Assembly (NCBI GenBank): GCA_032358165.1
Contig: JAALGY010000032.1
Span: 1,364,001-1,428,000, forward strand
Reading direction: 5' to 3'
DNA: 64,000 nucleotides
Source of the DNA: Diplosphaera chodatii
Lineage: Eukaryota; Chlorophyta; Trebouxiophyceae; Prasiolales; Stichococcaceae
The notes beneath the pieces are model-generated. The model did no database searches and was not told the origin of the DNA. It saw only the letters and a list, made by a program, of their open reading frames with translations. A program made the translations under genes and the position numbers. Shown one piece after another: positions 1 through 13,500 of this stretch (within the stretch, counting starts at the first letter, position 1; every line of letters starts with the position of its first letter).

Positions 1-3000
1 TCACATATCCTGCTGAACATGAGATGTTTGAAGACCATGCTTGCAGGCTCATGGGGAGCCCTCGAATATCCAGCAATCAGATTTAAAGCTCATTCTTTGT
101 CGCTTATCTGCACAGGCGTGAAGCTGGTGCTGCCGGCGCTGCTCAAGGGCGTGGAGGACAAGGCGTGGCGCACCAAGCAGGGCAGCATCCAGCTGCTGGG
201 CGCCATGGCCTACTGCGCGCCCAAGCAGCTGTCGCAGGCACTGCCCACCATCGTGCCCAGGCTGTCCTCGGTGCTGGCCGACCCGCACCCCCGCGTGCAG
301 ACTGCCGCGCGCGCTGCCCTGGACGAGGTGCAATTCCTGCCACTTGTGCTGCCCCAACAGCCTGCATCACTTCCGCCATGCTGACGACGCCATCAACGTT
401 CTGCAATATGGTCACGCTGGCGATGTGCAGCAGCAGTAAAGGCACCCTGATGGTCTACTGCAGGTCGGCTCTGTGATCAGGAATCCGGAGGTTTCTGTCC
501 TTGTGCCAACGCTGCTGGCTGCCATTGCGGACCCGGCTAAGCACACGCGCAACACCTTGGAGGTGAGGCTACTGTTGCTTTGCACTGCAGAGCGCGCTGC
601 TCTCAACTGTCTGTCCAGCTTGCAGGCCCCGTGGCCTCACTGTAGCACACTTTGCAGCCTCCAAGCGGAACAGCTGATGTTCTGCAGGTGCTCCTGGACA
701 CTGTGTTCATCAACACAGTGGATGCCGCCAGTCTTGCGCTGATTGTGCCGGTCGTTGCACGCGGGTTGCGGGACCGCTCCGGCGATGCCAAACGCAAGGC
801 GGCGCGCATTGTCGGCAACATGTGTGCACTCATCAACGAGCCCAAGGTCCGATGCACCGCTGCTGCTCAAGTCACAGCATGATTATAGTCTGTGTGCTGA
901 TGATGCAAAGCAACAGCCGATTGCCTCTCACTGACTTTGACGACACTGCTGCAGGACATGTCGCCATATGTGGGGCTGCTGATGCCGGAGCTGCAGTCGG
1001 CTGTGGTGGACCCGCTCCCGGAAGTGCGCGCCACCGCAGCCCGTGCTCTGGGGTCGCTGTTGCGTGGCATGGGCTCCGAGCACTTCTCCGATCTGGTGCC
1101 CTGGCTGCTTGCGACGCTGCGCTCCGAGGTGCGGCCTAGCAATGCGCTGTTCTGCGGATCACCCTTCTACATGCTGTCACCCCTGCCATTGCTACCATGT
1201 CGACATGAGTGTGTTGCTGGTAGCGACACGTGGGTGTGGGCACACACCCTGTGACATACCACAGCAGCAGTCTGCCACCCATCCTTGCGATGTGACGAGG
1301 TGCAAGCAATAAAGGGATGTACTTGATGCAAACCCTTTGCCATGCGCAGGGCTCTGGCGTGGAGCGGTCCGGTGCGGCGCAGGGGCTGGCGGAGGTGCTG
1401 GGGGTGCTGGGCCCCGAGTACCTTGCGGGCCTGCTGCCCGACATCCTGGCCACCTGCAGCGCCAAGGCCGCCGTCGCGCGGGAGGGCAGCCTCACCCTGT
1501 TCAAGTTCCTGCCGCTGGCCATGCCGGACGAGTGCCAGGTGAGCACCTTCACAGCTCGCTGGTGTGACCTTGCGCACACCTCCGCAGCTGCGGCGGCAAG
1601 CTGGCTCCTCGGAGCAGGGGTTGAACGGTGCATGTTGCTGCATATGCCATATCAAAGGGGTTGCCAGTGGCGTCCCTATGATGCGCTTGAATAGCCTCCA
1701 GTGGCCTACCAGTCATCGCCACGAACGAGCATGCTGGTAGGCAGTCGGACACAGGTTGTATGTTGCTTTTTGATCCAAAAGGCAACATACACGAGGGAGC
1801 ACATCGCTCGGATCTGTCAAGCAGCCGCGGGTGCATCATGTGCCGTCTGTGCGACAGGCGCACCTGGAGGCGGTGCTGCCGGCGGTGCTGGGGGGGCTGG
1901 CGGACGAGGCGGAGGGGGTGCGCGCCGCCGCCCTGGCCGCCGGCCGCACCCTGGTCGACCTGTACACCCTCACCGCCCTGGAGCTGCTGCTGCCCGCCAT
2001 CCTGCTCGGCACCAGCCACGCCAACTGGCGCATCCGCCAGTCCTCCGTCGAGCTGCTGGGCGACCTGCTGTACAAGGTGCGCCGCTTCATGTGCCCGTTC
2101 CATCATCCGGGGCGTGCGGGCCGTGTGCGCAACATGTTTGTTCTTGCGGTGCTGCTGCTGTGGTTATGTGCTGGAGCTCTGCAATATGCTGGCTGAGAGT
2201 TGAACTGTTTCGGCAGGTGGCCGGCGTCACCGGCAAGGTGCAGGTGGATGGTGGCGACGATGAGGGCATTTCCACAGAGGAGCAGGGCGCCGCCATCCTG
2301 GCCGCCTTTGGCGCTGTCCGCCGCAACGAGGTGGTTGCACACCTGTCTGGAGGAGTTTCGGGGCCATGCATTATTTGGCAGCAGCGCAGCATTGTGTGGA
2401 GGTGTGTGTAGCATCGACTTGCATGTGCTGATGTTCTGTGCAGGTGCTGGCTTACATCTTCATGGCGCGCTGCGACACAGCATACAGCGTGCGCACTGCA
2501 GCGGTGCATGTGTGGAAGACGGTGGTGGTAAACACGCCTCGCACGACGACCGAGATCCTGCCCGTGCTGATGAACCACCTGATCGAGGCGCTCGGTTCAC
2601 CAGGTGTGAGATGGCACTCTACCCGGAGCATTTTGCCCATGAGCATATTGCTGCTGCACATTCTTCCGGTGCCCGTCAAACCAGGCGCTTGCCTCATTGC
2701 AGTCGAGGAGCGCCGCGAGATGTCGGCCACCTGCATCGGCGAGCTGGTCCGCAAGATGGGCGAGCGCGTGCTGCACAAGATCCTGCCAATCCTGCAGGTG
2801 CTGTTGTGGCTGCTTCCGATGTCTGCCCGTGGGTGTCACGACCGCCAGCAAATGTCATGTGAAGTATGTCTCAGTCAAGTGTGTTGATTAAAGAAGCACG
2901 GTACCGCAAGAGGCGAGCACGAGGTACTAACGCTTTCTGCATCTCTGGCTGTGGCAGGATGGCATGGGCTCCCCAGACACCTCTACTCGGCAGGGCGTGT

Positions 3001-6000
3001 GCTACGGCATCCAGGAGGTGCTCCAGAGCGTCACGCGGCAGCAGCTCAGCGAGATGCTGCCTGTGGTGCTGCCCACGATCCAGACTGCTTTGTGCGACGA
3101 GGAAGAGTCAGTCCGCACGGTGAGTCTGTTTGCATGTTGCACTGACGTCGCACTCTGCAGTCATGCTGTTCATGGTCTTTGAAAGCTCAGTGCCTTAAAT
3201 GCCATTCAGACTGCTTTGGTGCGCCATGCAGGCAGCTGGAGGTGCATTCGGCATCCTGTTCAAGGGGGGTGGCGGTGCTGTGGACCAGGTCATCCCCAGC
3301 CTGCTTGCCTCGCTGTCTGGGGAGAATGCGCAGCAGGTATGTTGCTCAGCGTGCTGAGCAATGTATGGCTGACTGCAAAAAGCAAGGTGCTCTGCAGCAA
3401 CAGCGCACATGTCACCAAGCGTGTGTGCGATGCACACACACAGGCGCTTGCCGGGCTGCGCGTCATCCTTAGCGTGCGGCCATCTGCACTGGCGACCATG
3501 CTGCCACGCCTGCTGAAGCCACCGCTGAGCGCTGCGGATGTGATAGCCGTAGGGTCGCTGGCAGAAGTGGCTGGTGCGCCCCGCTGCTGTTGGCTTTGTA
3601 TTGGCTTTCAGCAGTTGCAAGTTGCTGAGAAGCATGCTGCTGCAGATGTGCAACTGGGACCTGACAACTGTACTTTGCTCCTGTTCTCAGGGCCGGCAGT
3701 GCACAACCACCTGTCCAGCATCGTGCCTCCGCTGCTGGAGCTGTCCAGCAATCCAGAGGACGGCAATGCACGCAGTGACGCCGCCCGCGAGGCGCTGGCC
3801 AAGGTGGTCGGCGCCGTGACAGAGGTGCGCCTTTGACCCCTGCTGCCTGCTGCATCTGGTCGCTATGCTCGTGCAAGCAGCATCAGAAATTTGATGTAGA
3901 GGTGGTAGTTTTCAAGGGGTTTCAGGGTCACTGCCATGGACTCACAGACAGTGCCATGGATTTCAGCTGGGGCACTGGTCCTGCTTCACAACAGGAGGGT
4001 GCGTATCTCCTGGTGGGCGAGCTGACAAAGGCGCTGGAGGAGCCCTTGCGGCGGCGCGGTGCTGCAGACGCCATCGCCCTCTTCTGCCGCACTGCCAAGT
4101 TCGACTTCCAGGAGCACCTGTCCTCCTTCATCACGGTGCGTCCAGCAATGACAACCTGCCCATATGGCCCCTTCCCACGGTTCAGAGCATCTGGACGTTG
4201 TGCAACGGTCAGTCAAGCGATGCGACCTGTCAATGCTGGCATAGCAGCTGGCAGGCTGAGGGTATCTCCATGCTGCAGGCACTTGTGCCACTGTTCATCG
4301 AGGAGGACGAGGGTGTACTGCTGGCAGTCTGGACGGCAACCGGCGCAGCAACAGCTGCTGTCCCCAAGGTGGGGCCTGGCTTCTGGTACATGCATCGATC
4401 CGACTTGGCATATCGCTCGACGTGTTTCTTGCCATCTTCCTGCAGCTGCAAGCAGCTGGTTGCCACACATGCAGGAGCTGGGCCCTGCGTACGTGCGGAC
4501 GCTGAAGGAGGCGGTGGGCACTGCTGTGGAGCGGCAGCGGCGGCGCCGGCTGCCGGGCCCCCTGCTGGTGCCGGGCCTGTGCCTGCCCAAGGCGCTGGCG
4601 CCCCTGGTGCCCATCTACCTGCAGGGTGTGCTGCAGGTGCGCCACCACGGTGCCCAGCCGACGGTGCAGCTGTGTGGGACACGGCATCTACCTACCCCCG
4701 CTCGCAGGTGGAACCTGCAAGCAGCATTGCATGTGGCGCACCACCCACGACGTACGCCTGAGCAGTGCGGGGGTGCGGGGTGTGCAGGGCAGCAGCGCGG
4801 AGCTGAGGGAGCTGGCGGCGGAGGGCCTCGGGGAGCTGGTCAGCGCCACCGGGGAGGCGGCCCTGCGGCCCTTCGTCGTGCAGGTCCGCTGCACGCACTT
4901 CGACTTCATGTTGGCGTGGATCCACAAGTGGCATATGGATGAACCATGCACTAGCTCATATCATTCTCGTTGCAGATCACCGGCCCGCTGATCCGCATCA
5001 TCGGCGACCGCTTTGCGTCGGGCGTCAAGGCGGCCATCCTGGGCACGATGTCGGCGCTGCTGGGCAAGGCGGGGCCGGCGCTTAAGCCCTTCCTGCCGCA
5101 GCTGCAGACCACCTTCCTCAAGTGCCTCATGGACCCGGTGCGCTGCTGCCTTTCTGCCATGACCATCCGTCACGAGTGCTCCTGTTGCCTACAGGGGTTG
5201 CAGCAGCCAGTCCACCGCACACCACCAGCACAGCTGAGTGTCTGGTTGGACATGTGACTGTGCGCATAAGACATTCAGTCCTTGATCGTCGCCTCTGCCA
5301 CTGGCCTGCAGGCAAAGCAGGTGCGGCAGCAGGCGAGCGTCAACGTGGGGCAGCTGGCGGCGCTGTCGCCGCGGGTGGACGCTCTTGCGGGCGACCAGCT
5401 GGCCTCCTCCCTGCACGCAGCGGAGCCGGGGCTCAAGGTCGACTACGCCGCCGCGCTGCGGGGCCTGTTTGCCAGCGCGGGCGGCCGGCTGTCGCCGCCG
5501 GTCGTCAGCAAGCTCGGCAGCATGCTTGTCGCCACTCTGCCCACAGCCGGTGTGTTGCACATCCAAGTGGCTGACTGCTGAACATGCACAGGGGTACCAC
5601 CACAACTGAGCGAAGTTTCATCAAGAAAGAGAATGTGCAGAAGGTCAGGCTCCCTGCAGCATGGATTGAAGAAGCCAGCATGTTGCAGCTGCGGCTGCAT
5701 GACAGCGATTGCGCGGCTGACGACAGGGGAGGATGAGGCGCTGGTCGCTGAGCTGGCGGGCTGCCTGGGCGGGTGGGCGGAGCACGCGGAGGCGGGGGAG
5801 CTGGCGGCGGCGCTGGCTGGGGGGCCGCTGGCGGGGTCGCGGCCGGGCGCCTGGCCGCTGCGCCTGGGCGCCGCCCTCACGCTGGCGTCCACAATCGAGC
5901 ACGCCCTGCCCAGGCAAGCACTTCTGTAACAAAGCAATGTGGCAAACCTGCAGCTCCTGGTGGCAGGTGTCTTCATCATGAAATATGCAGTGCACCAGGG

Positions 6001-6948
6001 TATAAGCAGGGCACCCAGCCGACGCAGGTGTTGCCCAACCACCATTGGTGGCCGCCGTCACTCCGGATACGATGTGCAAGCCTGGATGCGGCGTAATGCC
6101 TGGACAACTGAACAGTTGCTACGAAAGATGTGAAGTGCGATGTCGAGCACGGATGTGCTGCAGGATGGAGGAGCTGGGTCTGGCGCAGCAGGCGGAGGCC
6201 GCCATCGTCCGTTTTGCGCGCGACGACACGGTGGCCGTCAAGGTCGCCGCCGCTGCAGCTGCCGGCAACCTGATCGCGGGGCAACTGGCTGACAGGTGGT
6301 TGGTGCACCCAGCACGCGGCAGCGCGGTCAACATACTGGTGTCCTGAACACTGATGTGCACTGTAGCTTGTGCTTCCCAAGTGACACGGTTGGCCATTGC
6401 TGCAGCTCGGCTTCCGCGGCGCTGCCGGGCCTGGTGCAAGCGCTGGTTGGGCTCCTGGGCCCAGACCAGCCATCAGAAGTGCAGCGCGCCGGACTGCAGG
6501 TGCCCAGCGCGCTTGGTGGCTGCGGCGTGCAATGAGCCCCTGGTCACAGCCCACTGCACTTACAGTTGCACAGGACACAGTTTGCAAGCAGATGTATGGC
6601 ACCTCCGGTGAAATAAACTTCACGTTGATACAGAGCAGCAAGCAGGGTGCGCCTGCTTGCAAGCAGGTCCTGCGGCGAGTGGCAGCGGTGGACGCAGCGG
6701 CGCTGGGCCCGCACCTGTCGGAGGTTGTGCCGCTGGTGGCGGCCCTGGCGGCGGGCGGAGCCGGGCCCACCCGCCTCGCCGCCGACCGCGCCCTGACTGC
6801 CTCGCTGCGCCTCAACGAGGACGTCTCGATTGCGCAGGAGTGGCTGGCCACAGAGAAGCCAGGCCCCACAGCGCGTAACTACCTCACAGAGCCGACCTTG
6901 AGACGGCTGGCGCGGTTGAACATCTCAGATGTTGACACTGCCCAGTGA
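1..6948 (+). CDS. GCN1: GCN1, eIF2-kinase activator (HEAT-repeat protein), 5' part outside window
   Basis: GCN1 is a very large cytosolic HEAT-repeat protein. It binds ribosomes and delivers the uncharged-tRNA signal to the kinase GCN2, which phosphorylates eIF2alpha. The gene enters from the left edge and runs through many short exons (first clear one about 115-328, then about 464-561, 687-846 and so on) to a TGA at 6946-6948. The exon translations keep the diagnostic GCN1 core in order: [131 protein letters not shown] and [13 protein letters not shown] followed by [17 protein letters not shown]. These are alternating amphipathic HEAT helices, with the eEF3-like and GCN2-binding region inside the window. 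The last exon (about 6667-6948) ends in a non-HEAT tail, [12 protein letters not shown]. Family identity is very secure. Individual small-exon borders are less so. Confidence 0.93.
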
Positions 6949-7595
6949 AGCACACAACACCCATAGAACGGCCGCTACAGGGACATGGGCCGATACATGG
7001 TTGAGATGCCGCCGGCGCCTGGCACTACATAACAGTATCAGCAACAGTATCAGCAAAGGCAGGAGTTGATACTGAAGGGCTGTGCAGGCAGCATACTATA
7101 TGCTTTCCAACCTGGGAACTCCCCAATGGGGGCGGTGCTGGTGCATTGGTGGGGGGGCGGGCTTCTGCATGCTGTGTGTGCGTGCTTCATCGGTACGAGG
7201 TAATGTGTGCACACCTGACGGCATTGAGCGTGAGCACTGAGCAGTTGTTCGGCCAGCGGAGCCCGCCGTTTTTAGTTGCTTTCAGCTAGGCTTGTTTTGT
7301 AGGCCCTGAGCCGTGCCCCTTCTTGTTTTGGCCCCATCAAGCCACATCGCTCGATTGTCAATTCTCTCGCCCTGTACTGCGTACATACTGTGGTCGCCGC
7401 GCAACTCCTGACAACCTCGTTATGTATGCATGCGCATGGAGGACGCGTGACACTTTGTTGCTAGATTTGGGGCGGGTTGCGTGACAGGGCTCCAGTGGGG
7501 GTACACACGACGGACAGCTCCGCAGCTTGGGATTGCACTCCGGGGCAAGGGTGCGGCTGATGCCAGCCTGATTGCGCCTCTGCTGCTCCGCATCC
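6949..7595. other. Intergenic: GCN1 3' UTR and upstream region of the next gene
   Basis: These 647 bases lie between the GCN1 stop and the next start codon, with both genes on the plus strand. I see no convincing coding exon and no TGTAA polyadenylation signal of the kind common in green algae. The only local structure is a perfect 12-base tandem duplication, AACAGTATCAGC twice, at 7031-7054. It presumably holds the GCN1 3' UTR and the promoter of the membrane-protein gene. Confidence 0.5.
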
Positions 7596-10500
7596 ATGAG
7601 GATGCTACGTGAGCAGGCAGGGCGGCAGGCCGTCGCTGCAGTGCTGCTGCTGTGCATTGCCGGGGCTGCGTGCGGCGAGCATGTGGCGGGGGACGCCGGC
7701 AGGCCGCAGGTGAGTGAACCCCTGGTGTTCCTGTGCTGCGTCGTCAGCTGCTGAGCTGTGCAGCACTCGGCTTCTGCACCTTGCGGTGTTCCTTGCAATC
7801 CTGATGCACTCTCGCTGTGCTAATCTCGGCACTCCAGCCCGTCAGCTGCAACATTGCTGTCCTGTGGCTGGCTCACCTCCCGTACGTGCACCCCAGGGCA
7901 CCACTGATCTGCGGTGGCTGACACGCAATGCTCCTTGATTCAATGTGATTTTGCACATGCGTCTTCGCCTGAGCGCAAGCGCGCGCTGTCGCAGCACTGT
8001 TCGGGCACGCCCCTCATGGCATCATGGCACTGGCACACCGGCGTGCGCACAGTGCCAGTTCTGGTGTCCTTGCAGGTCGCCACGCTGCCGGAGCATGGAG
8101 GCAGCCGCAGTGAGGGAAGCAGCCGTGCCGTGAGAGGTAGCCTGTCTTCCTGCCTTCCTGAGCTGCTTCGGACTTGGTTTGCGGCATGGTCTGCGCCATA
8201 CGTCAGTTACACACCCCAAACCTGAATGCTGCCTGCCAGGCACCCTTCATGCACCTGCTGTGGTTCGCATGCAGGCAGCGAAGGTGCTGCAGCAGGCCGC
8301 CAGGCTTGCTCGCATGCAGCAGCCGGCGGTGCTCCCTCCACTGTGGGGCCGCCGCAGGGCATGGCCGAGGCCGCAGCGCAGCACCAGCAGGCGCAACAGC
8401 AGTGTGCGGCGGCGGCGGCGCAGGCGTCCCCCAGGCAGGTGGCCCCGCGCACAGGCGATGCGCACCCCGAGCCAGCATCCCCGCCGCCCCCCGCCCGCAG
8501 CAACCAGACGCAGCGCCCCGGAGATGCCAAGTCCGGCGCCTCCTGCAGGGCGCAGCAGCCCGGCGGCGGCCAGCAGCTGCCCCGGGAGGCAGCGCGCGTG
8601 GATGCGCTGGTCAAGGCTGCGGAGACGGCGTTCGCATCCAGCGCGATGGCGGAGCGCCACGCCGCCGCCATCAAGGCCGCCAAGATTCGGCGGGCCGAGG
8701 TCACGCTCGGCTTTGTGAAGCGCCGCCTGGTGGCGCCTCCTGAGGCCCTGGCGGCAGCGGCGGGCCTGCCGCCAGAGGCCTTTGACACCCTTGCTGACGG
8801 CGGGCTTGGCGGCTCTGGCCGCGACGCTGGTTTGATCGGCGGCGCCGACGCTGCCGGCGCTGATGCCTTGGCAGACGATGCACCGGCAGATGATGGGCTG
8901 GCCTGTGGCGAGGGGTGCCAGCCGGAGACCTGCACCCCGCAGTACCCCGACAACCCGGCTCAGAGCTGCACCACGGACGATGGCGAGCTGCTGTACGGCC
9001 CCTGGCACCTGGACGACTGGCGCGTGGACGACTGCCACTGCGGGTGGGGCCACCTGTACGAGTATTGCAGCCCGGAGCACCAGGCGGCTCTGGAGGCGCT
9101 GGCGGGCATGAGCGTGGAGGAGCAGCTGGCGGCGCTGGCGGCGATTGCGGGCGCTGGTGACGTGAATGGCCTCGGCCCCGCGAGCCAGCAGCCGGCTGTG
9201 GGCGAGCAAAGCTGCGATGCCGACCCAGTACTGAGCAGCAGTCCAGAGGAAGCCGGCATGTGCGATGGCGCCGCTGCGGCCTCGGTACCAACCGAAGCCG
9301 AGGACCAAGTGAGCGGTGAAGCGGGTGCGGTGCCAGCCAAGGGCAGCGGCGCCGCAGCGCAAGACAGCCGCAGGGAGGTGGTCGAGGCCGGCACTGGCTC
9401 AGGGTACATGCCGCAGTTCCGCGAGCGCTTCTTCACCGCTGACGGCTCCAGCTGCGCTGCCGGCTCCGGCATGCTGGTGAGCATACTCCCCATTGCTGGC
9501 CATCCCTCAGCCTGGGTGCCAAGTAAGCAGACAGCATGTAATAGTCTGCAATTCTGCAGAGTCTGCAGTGTCCTATCCACACGCCGACAGCCATCATAAC
9601 TAAGACCAGTAGTGTTGAATGTACTATGTTGCAACGATGCAGGTCGTGTCATTGGAGGGCTTGGATCGGCTGGTGCTGGAGCTGCAGAATGCGACCGTTG
9701 GGCGTTCCCTGCAGCTGTGCCTGCAGACAGCGCTGCTGGCGCCGCAGAGCACGCTGGTCATCGCCGTGCAGACCTGCCTGCTGGAGCACAATGTTGTCGG
9801 TGAGCTTCGAGGCCGATGTGATTGAGGATGCGATCCTCATCATGCTAGTGCTGCAGACATTGCTGCCCAAACCCTGCATCTGATGGGCAATGGCTGGTGT
9901 GCTCTGTGCCAGCCGTCGTCCAATGGCAGTGTGCTGCCATGCAGGCGACATGCACTCGAGCCGCGTGTGCACCGTGTCGGTGGATGGCGCGGACGGGTAC
10001 CACAAGCTGATGTGCCGCGCGACCGGCGGCGCATGGGCCTGCGGCCTCACCTCCACCCAGCCGCCACGCGTCCGCTGCAAATGGGGCCCGGTAAGTGGTA
10101 CCCGTCATGGTGCTGTCGCCCCAACACTCAGGCTGCAACATGACGAGTTCGGACGACCACATGGCAGGTTCATGTGCTGAGCAGCTTTGCTTGCATCCAT
10201 GGTGCAGCTGGATGCGCCCGCCAGCTTCCGGGGCTACAACGCGGCGCTGATGGAGGCGGGGCAGGAGGAGCAGTGGCGGGACGCGCTCGCGCGCATGCAC
10301 CAGGGCGTGCAGTTCCTGCAGCTCGACCGCCTGGTGGGTTGTACGCAGCGGCAGCCTGCGCCCTGCCTGCTGGTTGAGGACGGCGCGCAGTGCTCGGATG
10401 CTGGGCTGGGGCAGTGGCTGAGGCGCAGGCAATGACCAAAGGCAGTCTCATGTGGGCATCAATGGTGGCTCAGCAGCTATGTGTGCTGTGCAGTGTGAGC

Positions 10501-13500
10501 AGCAGCCCGTTGCCGTGTGGAACCCGCACGACCCGCCGCCGCAGCCGACGTGCGGCGAGGGCGGCGCGCGCTGCGAGGCGGGGCTGCCCGGCGCCATCGG
10601 CCTCCTGCTGCAGCAGCCGCCGCCCAAGGTGGCAGCCCTTGCAGTGTGTCCCGTGCTGCTCTGGAATCAGCTGGGGGTTGTGGTCAAGTGCACACAGTTG
10701 GTGAGTGGCTAGGAGGCAGCTGGGAAAGTTGACCCCGGGCTGAGCGGAGGGTGGCGCTGTGCTGCAGGAGCCGCCGCCGCGCAGCGTGGCCTGGCGGTCG
10801 CCCTGGGGCGGCGGCGCGCTGTTCCCCGACCCCAGCACCGGCAGCTGCCAGGAGTGCGCCGACCGGCAGCTGGCCTCCGACCTGGCCGCAGCCCGCCTGC
10901 GCACCCACGAGGTGTGCACCGCCAGTGGCAGCCTGGCAACCAACTCAGGGTGCTGCAGCTGTGTTGGATGGTGCGCGTGGAGAGTGCTCGGCATGCTGTC
11001 ACATTGTGGGAGCAGTCACGAGGCTGCTCGAGGAAGAGCGACATGGCAATGGGTGACAGCTCCCAATCAACATGACCCATTCAGCAGTCAGTGCTGCTGC
11101 TGCAGCCCAAGCTGGTGGACACGGAGGTGTCGTGGGGCCTGCTGGCGGCGGCGGCGGCGGCGGCCGTGGCGGCCGCTGCGCTCATGTCCCGGCGCCACCT
11201 GGCCTCCGCCCGGCGGGGCTGGCGGCGGCGCGCCCCCGACGCCGCCGCCCAGCCGTCCACCTCGCAGCTGCGCTCTGCCGCCGCAGCGGCCCTGCGCGAC
11301 GCCACCGTCTCAGGTGCCCTGCTCTGCTCACCTGGCGGTGACCCTGCTTGCATTTGTGTCATGATGCACTTCAAGCGTCCGGCGAGGTGGTGGTCGTGTG
11401 GTGCTGTCGACAGCCACACCTGCTGCCACAGCCTGATCACTGATCGACTTTGGTGCGTGTTGAGTGCAGGGCACCCGCAGAAGCTGGCGACCGCCATCGC
11501 GGCGGCCGAGGAGCTGGGCGTCTCGGAGTCGCTGCTGGCCAAGGCGCGGCTGCAGCTGCGGCACAAGACGCGCAAGCACGGCAGCAGGGACAAGCACGCG
11601 GGCAAGGACAAGGCGGCAGCTTCTGCAGCACCATGCGCTGCTGTGAAGCGCACCGCCAGTGGCCGGACCCCCCCTAGTCCGTCATCGCTGCCGCCGCAGC
11701 CCGCACCGCATCTGAGCTGTGAAAGTCAGCGCGCAAGCCATGCCGCCGCCCACCACGACTCCCAGACGGCAAGTCAGCCCCAGCGGGCCCGCAGTCAGCC
11801 AGACGCCCTGCCTCGGCCGCTGCCCGCCTCGCAGAAGCCGCCAGAGCAGCAGCGTGTTCCGCCGCAGCCTCTGGCGCCACAGCCCGGTAGCCGGCCCAAC
11901 CGGCTGCGCCGGGCGAGCGCTGGCGCCCAGGCGACGCGCGAGGCTGCTGTGCAGGCGGAGCTGCCGCCAGCCGCCAAGTGGCAGCCCAGCTCACAGCCGG
12001 CGTCGCCAGCGGGCTCCGCCACGGCGACTGGGGCGCTGTCCCGCGCCTCCGCCCCGCTCTGCCGGCAGGCCTCTGCCCCACTCAGCAGGCAGGCCTCTGC
12101 CGCCCTCTCCACGCAGCTGCCGACGCCGCGGCCGGGACCAGACGCCGACGCCGCAATCGCCGCCGTCGGCGCCGCCGAGCGGCCGGCCACGCCCAGCACC
12201 GCCGGCGGCGAGGCCTTCCGGCGGGGGTCGAGCGCCTCCTCCAGCACCCCCCGCCAGCAGTCGGCTGAGGCTGCCCTCGAGGTCGCCAGCCCCCCGCTGC
12301 AGGCTGCCGGCGCCCTGGGCCCGTGGGGCGAGAGCAGCGACCTGACGGCGGCCATGGCCATGGAGCAGGCCGCCGTGCGCTCTGGATCCTACCACCTCAC
12401 GCCCGCCGAGATCGCGCAGCTCAGCCGCGCTTCAGAGGCCGCCGCCCTCGCGCAGCAGGAGCAGGCCCCCGACTGGGAGGTGCCGCGCCTGCGCGAGCCG
12501 GCCCCGCAGCAGCAGCAGCCGCGCACGCCGCCCGCCACGCCCGCGCAGCAGCCGCTGTCGCCGCTGCTGCGCCCCGACGACCTGGTGGTCAGCACCCCGC
12601 CGCGCCGGTTTGCGCCGCCCGCCGGCCCGCCCCTCCACAGCGAGGCCCCCGCCTCCCTGTTTGCCGCCGACGCCGGGCTCGGCAGCGGCGGCCCCCGAGG
12701 CGCGGGTCCAGCTGGCGCCAGCTTCAGGGACTCTGCGCCTCGTGGCCTCGGGCTGGCCGCTGCTCTGGCTGGCAGCTTCCCCGGCGTTGCGCCGCTGGCG
12801 CAGCAGCAATCCCCGCAGGTCTGGGGCCCGGGCCACAGCAACAGCATCACTGCTTTTGCCAACCAGCCTGCCCCCGCAGCGCTGCCTGTCGGCCCGCGGC
12901 TTGTCCAGCCATCTCAGCTCTCATCTGATGCGCCCGAGTTCCAGCCGCCCATGCCGCGGGACAGTGGTGTCTCCCCCTGGCACACTACCTGGCTGGAGGC
13001 CAATGGCAACCAGCTCCAGCGTGTCCAGCGCAGCCACGATTCGGCCACCACATATGTGCAGCGCAGCCTCGACAGCTCGAGCACCCATGTGCAGCGCAGC
13101 CACGAGAGCTCCAGCACCTATGCGCAGCGCAGCCACGACTCGGCCAGCACCTACGCACGGCAGGGCTCCCAGAGCAGCAGCGCCATGCATGACGCCCTGG
13201 CGGCCATGGAGGACACCCGCCGCTTCGGCACCGCGTCGACCGACTCGCTGGCGCTGCCCGAGGAGTCGACGTCGCCCTTCTTCGGGCGGCGCCCCGCCCC
13301 CGCCGGCTACCAGGGCCCGCTGCCCGTGTTCTCCATGCCGCTGCAGGGTGCCGCCGGCAGCCCCGGCATGCCCGGCAGCCACACGGCGACCTACAGCCCA
13401 GCTGCCGGACAGCCCGTCGGCACAAGCTCCGGCCTGGACGCCTTCACACCCTTCCCCGGCATGACGAGCCCTGGCTGGGGTGCTGGCGCGCGGGGCAATG

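Noticed and set aside
9594..9607. CATAACTAAGA, resembling the snRNA upstream element
   Set aside because: Lacks the CCC start, lies in an intron, and no snRNA follows about 70 bases later.
11081..13382. Long minus-strand open frames opposite the membrane-protein gene
   Set aside because: They are Arg/Ala/Gly-rich shadows of GC-rich coding sequence on the plus strand.
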